64,000 bases of DNA from Hymenobacter siberiensis (GTDB lineage: Bacteria > Bacteroidota > Bacteroidia > Cytophagales > Hymenobacteraceae), in NCBI RefSeq assembly GCF_018967865.2, contig NZ_JAHLZY020000001.1:4464001-4528000 (forward strand), in the 5' to 3' direction. The notes below the pieces were generated by a model. The model saw nothing but the letters and a program-made list of their open reading frames with translations. It had not been told where the DNA came from and ran no database searches. The position numbers and the translations under genes are program-made. Position 1 is the first letter of the stretch; every line of letters begins with the position of its first letter. Positions 52,032-62,868 of the stretch are shown piece by piece.

Positions 52032-54362
52032 TTATTGCTTCACCACTTTCAGGTTTTTCACTTCGCCGGAAGGCAAGGTGATTTTCACCAAGTACATACC
52101 AGCTTTCAGGTCGCCCATACCGGCTACCGAAGCATCGGTGAGACCGCCGGTCAGCACCACGTTCTGCTGCTGCAGGGTGCGGCCCGTCATGTCGGTCACC
52201 AACAGCTTGGCCGTGCCCGTAGCCGCCGATTGCAGGGCTACATGAAACTCGTTTCCATTATTGATGGGGTTGGGGTAAGCTACGAAGTTGGAGGCTGAAG
52301 CAATACCATCGAAGATAACTCCTACAGGAGCGAAGAAAGCCTCTTTGCCGTCCAGGTCAAGCTGGTGCAGGCGGTAGTAGCGCTTGCCCGTTTTGTTAGC
52401 CGCTTTATCTACGTAGCTGTAATTAGTCACCTGCATGGTGTTCGGCGAAGCACTCGGAACCGAAGCCAGTGTGCGGTACTCGGTGCCATTGGTCGAAACC
52501 TGCACTTCGTAGCCTTTGCTGTTTTCTTCCGTAGCCGTCTGCCAAGTTACCAAGGCATCGTTGCCAATTCGTTTGGCGTCAAATGCCGTCAAACGAACGG
52601 GCAGCGGGTTGCTTTTGCTACCAAGGGTAATGGTATTAATGGCACCAACTCCAGACTTGGTTATAGTATGTAAGCCTGGATTAGGCGTACCTCCTATAAA
52701 CGTATAGGGAGGTCCGTTATTGGTAGCTTTGAATATCGCAAGGTCTGTTTCGTCAAGGTTTCCGTTCAACTCATCAGTAGAATTGAGGTAATGAAAGACG
52801 ATAGTGGAAACGTTCGGAGAATTATTCACATCGCCCGACACTCCGTATTGACGCTTAATTGGGTTTGGGGTGCGGCCAGGGAAGGTAGGAGAATTGAGAG
52901 GTTGACCAACAGTACGAGTAATAGTCATCAGCGAACTAATCGGGTTATTGCTTGTAATATCGAGACCAATGTTACCATATGTCTCTTGCTGCCCGGCAGT
53001 GGGCTGGCTACGCTGGGCTATGGTAATACCTTGAACATAAGCAGTATTAGTTTCGCTCGAAGCCGGGCCACTTTCGCTGACGATTGCACCATTTAGCTGC
53101 AACGAAGATGTTTGAGTAGTATTAAGCAAAAAAGTACTTTGCCCATTTGCGTCGGTACTTTCGAATGCAGTCTGCATAATCGCACCGACTCCCGGCGCAA
53201 ATACTAAGGTATTGTCTGAATTCACCGTATTAATGATATACTTGATGCCAGTTCCAGCAATTTTAAGGTCAGTAATATTAAGTACTCCCCGAATAGCCTG
53301 ATTGCCGCCAGCCAAGATAATAGTAGAATTATCAACTGGATTAGCCACCCCCGGGCTACCATTTGATGCCGCCAAAATACCAGCACCATAGACATTCAGG
53401 TCACCATAAACGTTAAGCGTAGCTCCACCGCTAGGGCCGCCGGTAGTATTTCCAATGCGCAACAAAGCGCGAGTAGCATTGGTCACTCCAAGCATGTTAA
53501 GTGTCCTTACTTCGTAAAGGTTAGGTGTTGTAAGGTCCAAAACAGGAGTAACGGTATTATTACTCCCTGTAGTCTTTGCAGGTAATGTAGCATCTGCAAG
53601 GGGTGTAGGAACACCATTGCTCCAGTTAGATGCTAATGTCCAGTCGGTGCTGGAAGTGCTAATCCAAGTTGTCGTGCCGCCGGGAGGGGTAACTGCGGGG
53701 GCAAGCACTTGGAAATATGCACGGTATCCAATCCCAGTACCACTGCTCGGGTCGCTGTATGTGACTACTTGTGTTCCCGCACGCGTAATGGTAGAAGTCT
53801 CAAATTGGAACAACAAGTCCACTGTGTAGTTGCCCCCACCCAACACCTGCGGTTGACGTAACAGGTCAATGTTCGTGCCAGCAGGTGCGACAAAAGTAAC
53901 TGGGTCCGTATTGTTAGCAGAAGACGTTTGTACAAGACTTAACACCTGATACACGGGAAGAATCGTAGCATCCGTTACATATACCCGATACCTAAGACGA
54001 GCTGCTGTAATCGGCTTAGCAGAACTTGTAAAAGCATTAATATTAGCAGCGGTAAGCGTGAGCACACCAGTAGCGCCATTAAAACTAGCGCTGTTGCCTA
54101 GGTCTCTCTTGATTCCCCCTGGAATAACCGTAGGGTCAAAATAGTCGTTTGTACCTCCGTTGTTCAGCGTACCATCGTAACTATTAGCAGTAACAGGTGT
54201 ACCTGTGGGTGCCGAATTAATTGTGACGTCATCGTAATTGAATCCCTGTGCCATGGCCTTCTGCGAGGAACCCATCCCGAAGAAAATGGCGAATAGCGGG
54301 ATAAGAGAACTGAGAAAGCCTCGCTGTCGCAACAGCTTCTGGGTAAAAGTTAATGTTTGCAT
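52032..54362 (-). CDS. secreted protein with T9SS type A sorting domain
   Basis: A 776-residue exported protein. The N-terminus (FLSSLIPLFAIFFGMGSSQK, then AMAQ) is a signal peptide. Mature residues are beta-rich with serine, threonine and asparagine repeats, including WISTSSTDWTLASNWSNGVP, a motif often found in Bacteroidota surface proteins. A fibronectin/Ig-like module (LTAFDAKRIGNDALVTWQTA, TEENSKGYEVQVSTNG) leads to the sorting tail FVAYPNPINNGNEFHVAL and LKAGMYLVKITLPSG. The stretch at about 52600-54250 is visibly richer in A and T than the neighbouring genes, unlike the C-terminal tail. No catalytic motif is visible. Confidence 0.88.
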   Translation of the reverse strand: MQTLTFTQKLLRQRGFLSSLIPLFAIFFGMGSSQKAMAQGFNYDDVTINSAPTGTPVTANSYDGTLNNGGTNDYFDPTVIPGGIKRDLGNSASFNGATGVLTLTAANINAFTSSAKPITAARLRYRVYVTDATILPVYQVLSLVQTSSANNTDPVTFVAPAGTNIDLLRQPQVLGGGNYTVDLLFQFETSTITRAGTQVVTYSDPSSGTGIGYRAYFQVLAPAVTPPGGTTTWISTSSTDWTLASNWSNGVPTPLADATLPAKTTGSNNTVTPVLDLTTPNLYEVRTLNMLGVTNATRALLRIGNTTGGPSGGATLNVYGDLNVYGAGILAASNGSPGVANPVDNSTIILAGGNQAIRGVLNITDLKIAGTGIKYIINTVNSDNTLVFAPGVGAIMQTAFESTDANGQSTFLLNTTQTSSLQLNGAIVSESGPASSETNTAYVQGITIAQRSQPTAGQQETYGNIGLDITSNNPISSLMTITRTVGQPLNSPTFPGRTPNPIKRQYGVSGDVNNSPNVSTIVFHYLNSTDELNGNLDETDLAIFKATNNGPPYTFIGGTPNPGLHTITKSGVGAINTITLGSKSNPLPVRLTAFDAKRIGNDALVTWQTATEENSKGYEVQVSTNGTEYRTLASVPSASPNTMQVTNYSYVDKAANKTGKRYYRLHQLDLDGKEAFFAPVGVIFDGIASASNFVAYPNPINNGNEFHVALQSAATGTAKLLVTDMTGRTLQQQNVVLTGGLTDASVAGMGDLKAGMYLVKITLPSGEVKNLKVVKQ

Positions 54363-54573
54363 GGAATTGGGGATTGGATGAATTAGAGGGCAAAACGCAG
54401 TAACTCGCGTATCATGACAAGGCGCATGTACGTAAAGGTGAAAAAAAAGGTCTGAGAATTCAGGGATAATTTTAAAAAATGCTCACTGCGTCCTAATAAG
54501 GCACTTTTTATATATAAAGAACGAATTCGATAAAATAATATAATTGCATTATTAAAGGTTTTAGTTAGCTCAC
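54363..54573. other. A+T-rich intergenic region
   Basis: About 210 bases, including a run of A/T around 54470-54550. I see no hairpin, consensus promoter box or reading frame. It probably holds the promoter of the T9SS gene. Confidence 0.45.
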
Positions 54574-55497
54574 CTAGTGCACGACGCTGTACGGCACGGT
54601 CGCCAAAGCCTTTTTCTCGGCAGGTAGTTCCACACCGAGCAAATCATGTACACTTACCCGGATTTTATTGGAGAGTTGGGTGATGGGCAAATCGTTGCTG
54701 TCGTAGCCGAACGGGTTTTCAATTTCGTTGCCAATCATCTCCAGGCCCAGCATGGCGTAGGCCCCAATCATGGTGACGGGCACCATCCACCAGCCGCAGG
54801 AATCGACCAGTACCAAGGGCATTACCATGATGAACACGGTGATGTAGCACTTGATGAAAAAACTGTAGGAGTACGGAATCGGCGTGGCCTTGATACGTTC
54901 GCAGGTGCCGCTCACCGACATCATGGCCAGGTAGTGATGCTTGATGTTGATGAGGTGGATGGGGTCGAAAATCTGAACCTGCCGCAGCTGCTCCACGCTT
55001 TCCATGAGCACGGCGATGATGGTGGAGGCCACGCTTTCGGCTTTTTGCAGGCGCTCAATAATGTCGGGCGTGGCCTCCATCTTATCGAAGCGCATGCGGT
55101 TGCGCAGGCTGCCTTCGAGGGCAATGGGGAAGTTGGAGATGAGGGCGGCGAAGTAGCGGCGGCTGGATTTGGCCTCGCGCGGCAACAGGGCATTCATTTC
55201 CATGGCCAGGCCCCGGCACTGCGATACCAGAACGCCCCAGACTTTGCGGCCTTCGTAGTACCGGTCGTAGGCCGTGTTGGTGCGGAACACCAGCAGCAAG
55301 CTGAGCAGAATGCCCAGGATGGACAGGTATTCGCGCCCGATGCGGACGTTGAGGGTGTGAAAATCGAGACTGACAACGGCAATGCCCGAACCGTAGAGGC
55401 CCACCAGCGCCACGCGCTTCAACAACAGGCGGATAACGGCCGAAGTATGAAAGTGCCACAAGGCCCGCCACCAGTCACCGCCTTGATAAACAATCAT
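54574..55497 (-). CDS. bestrophin family ion channel
   Basis: An inner-membrane protein of 307 residues of the bestrophin/YneE family, which forms pentameric anion or cation channels. Signatures are LLLVFRTNTAYDRYYEGRKV followed by WG, ALISNFPIALEGSLRN, and the C-terminal ENPFGYDSNDLPITQLS. Four hydrophobic helices are visible, among them LVGLYGSGIAVVSL and YITVFIMVMPLVLVD. No neighbours suggest the ion. The start ATG gives the family length. Confidence 0.93.
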   Translation of the reverse strand: MIVYQGGDWWRALWHFHTSAVIRLLLKRVALVGLYGSGIAVVSLDFHTLNVRIGREYLSILGILLSLLLVFRTNTAYDRYYEGRKVWGVLVSQCRGLAMEMNALLPREAKSSRRYFAALISNFPIALEGSLRNRMRFDKMEATPDIIERLQKAESVASTIIAVLMESVEQLRQVQIFDPIHLINIKHHYLAMMSVSGTCERIKATPIPYSYSFFIKCYITVFIMVMPLVLVDSCGWWMVPVTMIGAYAMLGLEMIGNEIENPFGYDSNDLPITQLSNKIRVSVHDLLGVELPAEKKALATVPYSVVH

Positions 55498-55920
55498 TGA
55501 GTAAGAATTATTTTGTCCTGCAACGGCAAATCATTTGCCGGGGTTGGGCTTGCACAGCCGCACCGTAGAATAGTGAAAATGAGCTTTCGCCAAATCCGTA
55601 GCGGCACTACGGCAGGCTTTATCATAGGTCATGCCATATTCTGGCCGCCTGATACTAACCTGAACAGTATATCGGGACTTCTAACAGGTTAACAACATGC
55701 CCACTACCCAGAACAGCGGGTTTTGTTTGCCTTGGAAAAAATATCGAATAAATACTGCGTTTAGAACCCGGCTGGTCTACCGGGCCGCAAAGATAAGAAC
55801 CACAGACTCGAGACGCTAACTACGGAAAACAATATACCGAATGCCCGGGCCGCTGATGCCCAGTGGCCGTAGCAGTTTCGGCGGCGACCGGTTTTCTTTG
55901 TGGCTCACTTCACGTCCGGC
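55498..55920. other. intergenic region with orphan promoter-like box
   Basis: About 420 bases between divergent genes. Contents: a small perfect hairpin CGGCAAATCATTTGCCG (55524-55540) and a minus-strand TATCTTTG box at 55795-55788. I find no reading frame or tRNA. Confidence 0.5.
55788..55795 (-). promoter_or_regulatory. minus-strand -7 box with no gene close by
   Basis: CAAAGATA on the plus strand reads TATCTTTG on the minus strand, as in the ahcY and rpsU promoters. The nearest gene downstream is the bestrophin gene, about 290 bases away. It may give a long leader or a small RNA. Confidence 0.35.
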
Positions 55921-56583
55921 ATGGAAATCATCAAACACTTTTTCGACCTTCTGCTTCATCTTGACAAGACCCTGGTAGATGTGGTACACAACTATGGCAC
56001 CTGGACTTACATGGTGCTGTTCCTGATTATTTTTACCGAAACGGGCATTATCGTATTCCCCTTCCTGCCCGGCGATTCGCTGCTGTTTGCGGCCGGAGCC
56101 CTGGCCGCCCGCCCCGAAACCGGCCTGAACGTGTGGATAATCATTCCGCTGCTGATTGCGGCCGCGTTCATTGGCGACAATGTGAACTACACCGTGGGCG
56201 ACTACCTGGGGCCCCGGGTGTTCCGCGAAGACTTCCGGTTTTTGAACCGCAAGTACCTCGACCAGACGCAGGCCTTCTACGCCAAGCATGGCGGCAAAAC
56301 CATTATCATGGCGCGCTTCGTGCCCATTGTTCGCACGTTTGCGCCCTTCGTGGCGGGCATCGGCACCATGACGTACCGCTACTTCGCGTCGTACAGCATT
56401 ATGGGGGCGGTGCTGTGGGTGGTGGTGCTCACGCTGGCCGGCTACCTGTTCGGCAACATTGAGGTGGTGCAAAAGAACTTCGAGCTGGTTATTCTGGGCA
56501 TCATTGCGCTGTCGGTGCTGCCGCCGCTGTGGTCGTTTGTGAAAGGGAAGATGGCCGGCCCGGCCGATGCTCCGGCCCGGTAG
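55921..56583 (+). CDS. DedA family membrane protein
   Basis: A 220-residue DedA/VTT-domain inner-membrane protein; relatives move undecaprenyl phosphate or other lipids across the membrane. Starting at the ATG at 55921, it shows FLIIFTETGIIVFPFLPGDS, then LLFAAG, FIGDNVNYTVGDYLGPRVF, and the arginine-rich VTT signature TIIMARFVPIVRTFAPFVAG. The last helix (LVILGIIALSVLPPLWSFV) ends near the C-terminus. The paired essential residues of the family (E and D in helix 1, R in the reentrant loop) seem present. Confidence 0.93.
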   Translation: MEIIKHFFDLLLHLDKTLVDVVHNYGTWTYMVLFLIIFTETGIIVFPFLPGDSLLFAAGALAARPETGLNVWIIIPLLIAAAFIGDNVNYTVGDYLGPRVFREDFRFLNRKYLDQTQAFYAKHGGKTIIMARFVPIVRTFAPFVAGIGTMTYRYFASYSIMGAVLWVVVLTLAGYLFGNIEVVQKNFELVILGIIALSVLPPLWSFVKGKMAGPADAPAR

Positions 56584-56707
56584 CGGGCGAATGGCCGCGC
56601 GCCGCGCAGCTACACCGGGCTGCCAGTAGCAAGCCGTTTCGGATTTTTGTATCCGGGACGGCTTTTTGCGCTACTTTAGACTGCTTTTCAATTGCTATTT
56701 CGATTCT

Positions 56708-57469
56708 ATGCGTCAGTTCGGGCTCATTGGCCGCACCCTCAACTACTCGTTCTCACAGACGTACTTCAACCAGAAGTTTTACTCGCAGAGCCTGGCCGAC
56801 CATGCGTACGAGCTGTTTGAGCTGGCCACCGTGGACGAGCTGCCCGCCCTGCTGGCTGCCCACCCCGACCTGGCGGGCCTGAATGTGACCATTCCCTACA
56901 AGGAGAGCGTGGTGCCCTACCTCGATGAGCTGGCTACCTCGGCCCGCCGTGTGGGCGCGGTAAACGTGATAGAGTGGCTGCCCGACGGCCGCCTGCGCGG
57001 CCACAACACCGACCTGGTGGGCTTTCGGGAATCGTTGCGCCGGTTTTTCCCGGCTACGCCCGAGGCCCGGGCGCTGGTGCTGGGCGCGGGCGGCGCCGCC
57101 AAAGCCGTGAGCGTGGCCCTGAACGACCTGGGCATTGCCTACTGGCCTGTCACGCGCAACCCGCTGGGGCACGGCCTCACCTACGACGACCTGACGCCAC
57201 AGGTGCTGGCCGCGCATCAGCTCATCATTAACACCACGCCGCTGGGCACTTTTCCGCTGGTGGAGGAATGCCCGCGCCTGCCCTACGAGGCCCTGACCGA
57301 ACAGCACTACCTGTATGACCTGGTGTATAATCCGGCTGAAACGGTATTTATGGCCAAAGGCCGGGCGGCCGGCGCACAGGTAAAAAACGGTTTCGAGATG
57401 CTGTGCCTGCAAGCCGAAGCCGCCTGGGATATCTGGAATAATCCGGGAATAGAGAATGAGGAACGATGA
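56708..57469 (+). CDS. aroE: shikimate dehydrogenase
   Basis: A cytoplasmic NADP-dependent enzyme of 253 residues that reduces 3-dehydroshikimate to shikimate. From the ATG at 56708 the substrate-binding serines appear in RTLNYSFSQTYFN, the catalytic lysine in NVTIPYKESVVPYLDEL, and the aspartate in GHNTDLVGF. The cofactor loop is LVLGAGGAAKAVSVAL. The C-terminus YDLVYNPAETVFM and NGFEMLCLQAEAAWDIW is standard. It supplies the substrate of aroK, which lies far upstream. Confidence 0.95.
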   Translation: MRQFGLIGRTLNYSFSQTYFNQKFYSQSLADHAYELFELATVDELPALLAAHPDLAGLNVTIPYKESVVPYLDELATSARRVGAVNVIEWLPDGRLRGHNTDLVGFRESLRRFFPATPEARALVLGAGGAAKAVSVALNDLGIAYWPVTRNPLGHGLTYDDLTPQVLAAHQLIINTTPLGTFPLVEECPRLPYEALTEQHYLYDLVYNPAETVFMAKGRAAGAQVKNGFEMLCLQAEAAWDIWNNPGIENEER

Positions 57470-57642
57470 AAAATCAACTTCCTTGATAATCTCTCTTGCA
57501 ACCTTTTGGAATGGGCGTGCATCTCCCATGAGCCAGCCCGCCACAGGCCGGCTACTTTCTGACTGACACGCCTTTCTATGCAAGCGAAAATGGACTCCTC
57601 TACCCTTCTTCCCCTGGCCGGCACGGGTTACCGGGCGCGGGC

Positions 57643-58299
57643 ATGAGCAGCGCCCTTACCTGGTTCGCGTTTGGGGCCGATGACGTGCTGCCCGACCAGT
57701 CCGCGGCGGCTCCGCGCCTCACGGCCAGCCGCAGCACAGCCGTGACCAGCCCGCCCACCGAAGCCGAGCTGATTGACGGCTGCCTACGCGGCCGCCAGCT
57801 GGCCCAGAAACTACTCTACGACAAATATGCCGGCAAGATGATGGCCGTGTGCCTGCGCTACGCCCAAACCACCTTCGAGGCCGAGGACGTGTTGCAGGAA
57901 GGATTTCTGACGGTGTTTCGCACGCTGGCCAGCTTCCGGCGCGAGTGCCCGCTGGAATTCTGGATTCGCCGTATCATGATAAACGCGGCCCTGCGCCAGC
58001 ACCGCCGCAACGCCTCGCTGGTGGCAGTGAGCGACGGCGACTATCCCGAAACGCTGTCCAGCGAAGAGTTTACCCTCAGTAATTTCAACTTCCAGGAATT
58101 GCTGGAAATGGTGCAGGAGCTAGCTCCGCGCTACCGCATGGTTTTCAACCTTTATGCTATCGAAGGCTATACCCATAAAGAAATCGGCGAATTATTGAGC
58201 ATTACCGAGGGCACCAGCAAATCCCAATATTCCCGGGCCCGCGTCATCCTACAAACTAAACTGGAGCGCCTCAGTGCCCCAACCCGCCATGTCCGCTAA
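57643..58299 (+). CDS. ECF-type RNA polymerase sigma factor
   Basis: An alternative sigma factor of 218 residues. An alanine/serine-rich N-terminal extension of about 40 residues precedes region 2 (LLYDKYAGKMMAVCLRYAQT, EAEDVLQEGFLTVFRTLASF), then region 4 (LAPRYRMVFNLYAIEGYTHK followed by EIGELLSITEGTSKSQYSRA). The start ATG is uncertain; a shorter start is possible since the N-terminal 35 residues are unlike ECF proteins. It overlaps the following gene by 11 bases, which couples their translation and marks that gene as the likely anti-sigma partner. Confidence 0.92.
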   Translation: MSSALTWFAFGADDVLPDQSAAAPRLTASRSTAVTSPPTEAELIDGCLRGRQLAQKLLYDKYAGKMMAVCLRYAQTTFEAEDVLQEGFLTVFRTLASFRRECPLEFWIRRIMINAALRQHRRNASLVAVSDGDYPETLSSEEFTLSNFNFQELLEMVQELAPRYRMVFNLYAIEGYTHKEIGELLSITEGTSKSQYSRARVILQTKLERLSAPTRHVR

Positions 58300-59947
58300 T
58301 CCTATCGAAAATAACCCTACGCCTAAAACCACCGGCAGCCTGGAGGAATTATTCCGCCACCACCTGGGCGAGGAGGCCGCCGCGCCCCCGCGCCCCATGC
58401 TCTGGGACCAGATTGATAATTCGCTGTTGATTCGACAGAACGAAACCTACCGCCGTCGCCTTGCGGCTACGCGCTGGGTGGCGGCGGCCAGCCTGCTGCT
58501 GGCCACGCTGGCCGGCACCGGCTGGTGGGCCGGCCGCACCAGCGTGCTGGGTACCTCCGAAGAAATGGCGACGAACAGCCGGACGGCAACCGCCCCCCCC
58601 GTGGGCCGCGCCACCACGGTAGCCACGTTGGGCCTGAAAGATGTCGCAGGCCCGACCGGCGCTTCCAATAGTAACACGCCAGTGGCCAGCCAGCCCAGCA
58701 GTGCTACACTGGCAGCTAGCCCGGGCTACGCCAATGGGACGGGCGTAGCCGCTACCAACAGCAAGTACACCGGCTTCGGGCCGGCTTCAACGGTTCGCTA
58801 CTCGGCGGGCCAGACTGGTCTGGCGGCGGGTGACGGCACGGCGGCGGCAACTATTGCAGCCGTATCGGCGAGCGAAACGGCGGCTTCGGCCACCAACCCG
58901 GCTACTGACCAGCCGAGCGCCGGGGAGCAGTCGGCGAACCAGCTGGCCGACCGGATGCTGGCAGCGGCTGACGTAGCGGGCACTGCTGCGGCCGGCACGT
59001 CGGCCGTCCTGGGCGGCGGCGCGGCCGGCGCAATGGGCAGCGGCGTGGCGGCCACCATATCGGTGGCGGCTACCGCTGCATCGGCCGCAACGGTAGCGCC
59101 CGAGGAAATGAGCCTGCTGGCGGTCCGTCAGACATCGTTGGGCCTGGCCAATGCGACTACCCTGCCGAACGGGCTGGCCACTGTGGCGATGGACGACCTA
59201 CCGGCGGCAGCCGCGCAACGCTGGACCTATGGGGCGAGCTACACCGCCGGCGTGTTCAATCCTAATGTTAATTTCTCGCGGGCCGGCATCGAGCCGGCGT
59301 TCGACTATGACCGGGGCCCTGCTTTTGGTACCGACTCCCCTACCCTGACCGAAATAGCCGCCACCGAATACCGCAACAACCTGCGGCCGGGCCTGAGCCA
59401 GCGCATTGCGCTGCTGGCCACGCGCCACCTGCGCGGCCACTGGTCGCTGAGCACCGGGGCCGAATTCACCCAAGCCACGGCGCAGTCGGCATCGTCGGCA
59501 TCTTTCGTGGGCGAGCAGTTGTTTGACCTGGGCCAGGCCGGTACCAGCCGCCCGCTGCACACCACCGATTTCCGCTACAGCATGGGCAGCATTCCGCTGG
59601 AAGTGCGCTACAGCAATCCCATGAAACACGGCTGGAGCCTCTACGGCCGCCTGGGCGGCGTGGTAACGGCTCTGCTGGGCGTGCGCAGTGACGTGGAAGG
59701 CGACCCGGAAGCTACCCGCACGTATTCCATTGCCTCCACGGGCGGGCCTTATCGCCGCGTGACGGGCAGCCTGCGCGGCGCGGCGGGCACCCAGTTCCGT
59801 ACCAGCACGGGCAAGTGGGCCTTCACGATGGGCCCGGTGGCTGAAATTGGCCTGCTGGCCATGAATGCCCATCCGGTGCAGAATTATTTCGCTCAGAGCC
59901 ACCCATATAGCTTCGGGCTGGAGGCGGGCGTGGAGTTTGGGCGGTAG
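58289..59947 (+). CDS. probable anti-sigma/outer-membrane beta-barrel fusion protein
   Basis: A 552-residue protein from the ATG at 58289 (GTG at 58274 is an alternative). Residues 5-60 are hydrophilic with a short helix (GSLEELFRHHLGEEAAAPPR, PMLWDQIDNSLL), as in Bacteroidota anti-sigma-like proteins. One transmembrane helix follows near 65-85 (RWVAAASLLLATLAGTGWWA). An alanine/threonine/serine-rich linker of about 230 residues would span the periplasm. The last 240 residues have beta-barrel strands (WTYGASYTAGVFNPNVNFSR, GLSQRIALLATRHLRGHWSL, YGRLGGVVTALLGVRSDVEG) ending SFGLEAGVEFGR. Partner of the upstream sigma factor by inference. Confidence 0.75.
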   Translation: MSANPIENNPTPKTTGSLEELFRHHLGEEAAAPPRPMLWDQIDNSLLIRQNETYRRRLAATRWVAAASLLLATLAGTGWWAGRTSVLGTSEEMATNSRTATAPPVGRATTVATLGLKDVAGPTGASNSNTPVASQPSSATLAASPGYANGTGVAATNSKYTGFGPASTVRYSAGQTGLAAGDGTAAATIAAVSASETAASATNPATDQPSAGEQSANQLADRMLAAADVAGTAAAGTSAVLGGGAAGAMGSGVAATISVAATAASAATVAPEEMSLLAVRQTSLGLANATTLPNGLATVAMDDLPAAAAQRWTYGASYTAGVFNPNVNFSRAGIEPAFDYDRGPAFGTDSPTLTEIAATEYRNNLRPGLSQRIALLATRHLRGHWSLSTGAEFTQATAQSASSASFVGEQLFDLGQAGTSRPLHTTDFRYSMGSIPLEVRYSNPMKHGWSLYGRLGGVVTALLGVRSDVEGDPEATRTYSIASTGGPYRRVTGSLRGAAGTQFRTSTGKWAFTMGPVAEIGLLAMNAHPVQNYFAQSHPYSFGLEAGVEFGR

Positions 59948-59982
59948 GGCAGTTTGCTTGCTTTATGATATAAGCACAACTT

Positions 59983-60096
59983 AAGAACGTCATGCCGAGC
60001 GCAGCCGAGGCACCTCGCTTGTGGTAGTAATCCTTTTCAACGATTGGTTTACTGCTGCACGCGAGATGCCTCGGCTGCGCTCGGCATGACGTTCTT
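59983..60096. repeat. GTCATGCCGAGCGCAGCCGA inverted repeat
   Basis: The left arm 59983-60018 (starts AAGAACGTCATGCCGAGCGC) and right arm 60061-60096 are complementary with one mismatch. It is a close relative of the element at 32540-32640. The T run after the right arm suggests it may also terminate the preceding gene. Confidence 0.88.
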
Positions 60097-60198
60097 TTTT
60101 CTCCGGTTCTTCCCTACCCTTTTCCCATTCCCGCGAAACCCATTCCCCGGCATTCGGGTTAAGGTAGGCTGACCATTTCGGCCTACCTTTCGCGTTGC

Positions 60199-62238
<2,040 letters not shown>

Positions 62239-62294
62239 CGGGCGGGCCGCAATTCGCCAATGGTGGTTAATATGTTGCGACGTATTTTTAATCC

Positions 62295-62519
62295 ATAAAT
62301 CCTCATTCACTCATCACCACCCGGCCGGGCATTCGCTTTGGCAAGCCCTGCGTGATGGGTACGCGCATTGCTGTGCAGGACATTCTGGGTTGGTTGGCTT
62401 CGGGCATGAGCAACGCCGAGATTGTAGAAGATTTTCCAGAGCTAACAGAGGAACACATTCGGGCTGCGTTGGCTTTCGCGGCCAATCTGGAACAGCGCAC
62501 CCGGCAGCTGGCCGCTTAA
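62295..62519 (+). CDS. DUF433 domain antitoxin with uncertain start
   Basis: The frame ending at 62519 encodes a DUF433 domain: NPHSLITTRPGIRFGKPCVM, GTRIAVQDILGWLASGMSNA, EIVEDFPELTEEHIRAALAF. This helix-turn-helix family is the antitoxin of DUF5615 PIN-like toxins. There is no ATG, GTG or TTG at the right place; a stop lies at 62289-62291, and the best fit is an ATA codon at 62295 in front of NPHS. The next regular start (GTG/ATG at the CVMG segment) would remove a third of the domain. The stop codon abuts the toxin ATG without a gap. Confidence 0.78.
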   Translation: MNPHSLITTRPGIRFGKPCVMGTRIAVQDILGWLASGMSNAEIVEDFPELTEEHIRAALAFAANLEQRTRQLAA

Positions 62520-62855
62520 ATGAAGTGGCTGCTGGATGCAAACCTATCGTACTGGCTGGTGAAGCAATTGGCTGATTTGCCAATTACGGTGATTCACGTA
62601 AGTCGCACTGGCTTGCCCGTACCAGCTGACGACCTCGGAATATGGGACTGGGCCCGCATAAACGGGCATATCGTCATTACCAACGACGAAGACTTTTACC
62701 GCTTTGCCGGAGTACTGGGCTTCCCGCCTAAGGTTGTGATGCTGCGCACCGGCAACCAATCAACCCATTTCATGGCGGCGCTCCTGGCACATCACTTAGA
62801 CAATATTAGCCAACCCTACTCTTCCCTGGAAAACGATGTGCTGGAATTGTTTTAG
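62520..62855 (+). CDS. DUF5615 family PIN-like toxin
   Basis: A 111-residue protein of the DUF5615/PIN-like family, expected to act as an RNase toxin of a type II module. The acidic residues of the PIN fold are present: MKWLLDANLSYWLVKQL at the start, DDLGIWDWARINGHIVITND, EDFYRFAG with the final acidic pair, and the middle VIHVSRTGLPVPA. The ATG directly follows the stop of the DUF433 gene, a classical toxin-antitoxin layout. It is probably functional only if the antitoxin is made. Confidence 0.88.
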   Translation: MKWLLDANLSYWLVKQLADLPITVIHVSRTGLPVPADDLGIWDWARINGHIVITNDEDFYRFAGVLGFPPKVVMLRTGNQSTHFMAALLAHHLDNISQPYSSLENDVLELF

Positions 62856-62868
62856 CCAATTTCGGCCG

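Noticed and set aside
62272-62298. Short frame beginning ATG TTG CGA CGT as the antitoxin start
   Set aside because: It ends at a stop after eight codons and is in a different frame from the DUF433 domain; joining them would need a frameshift.
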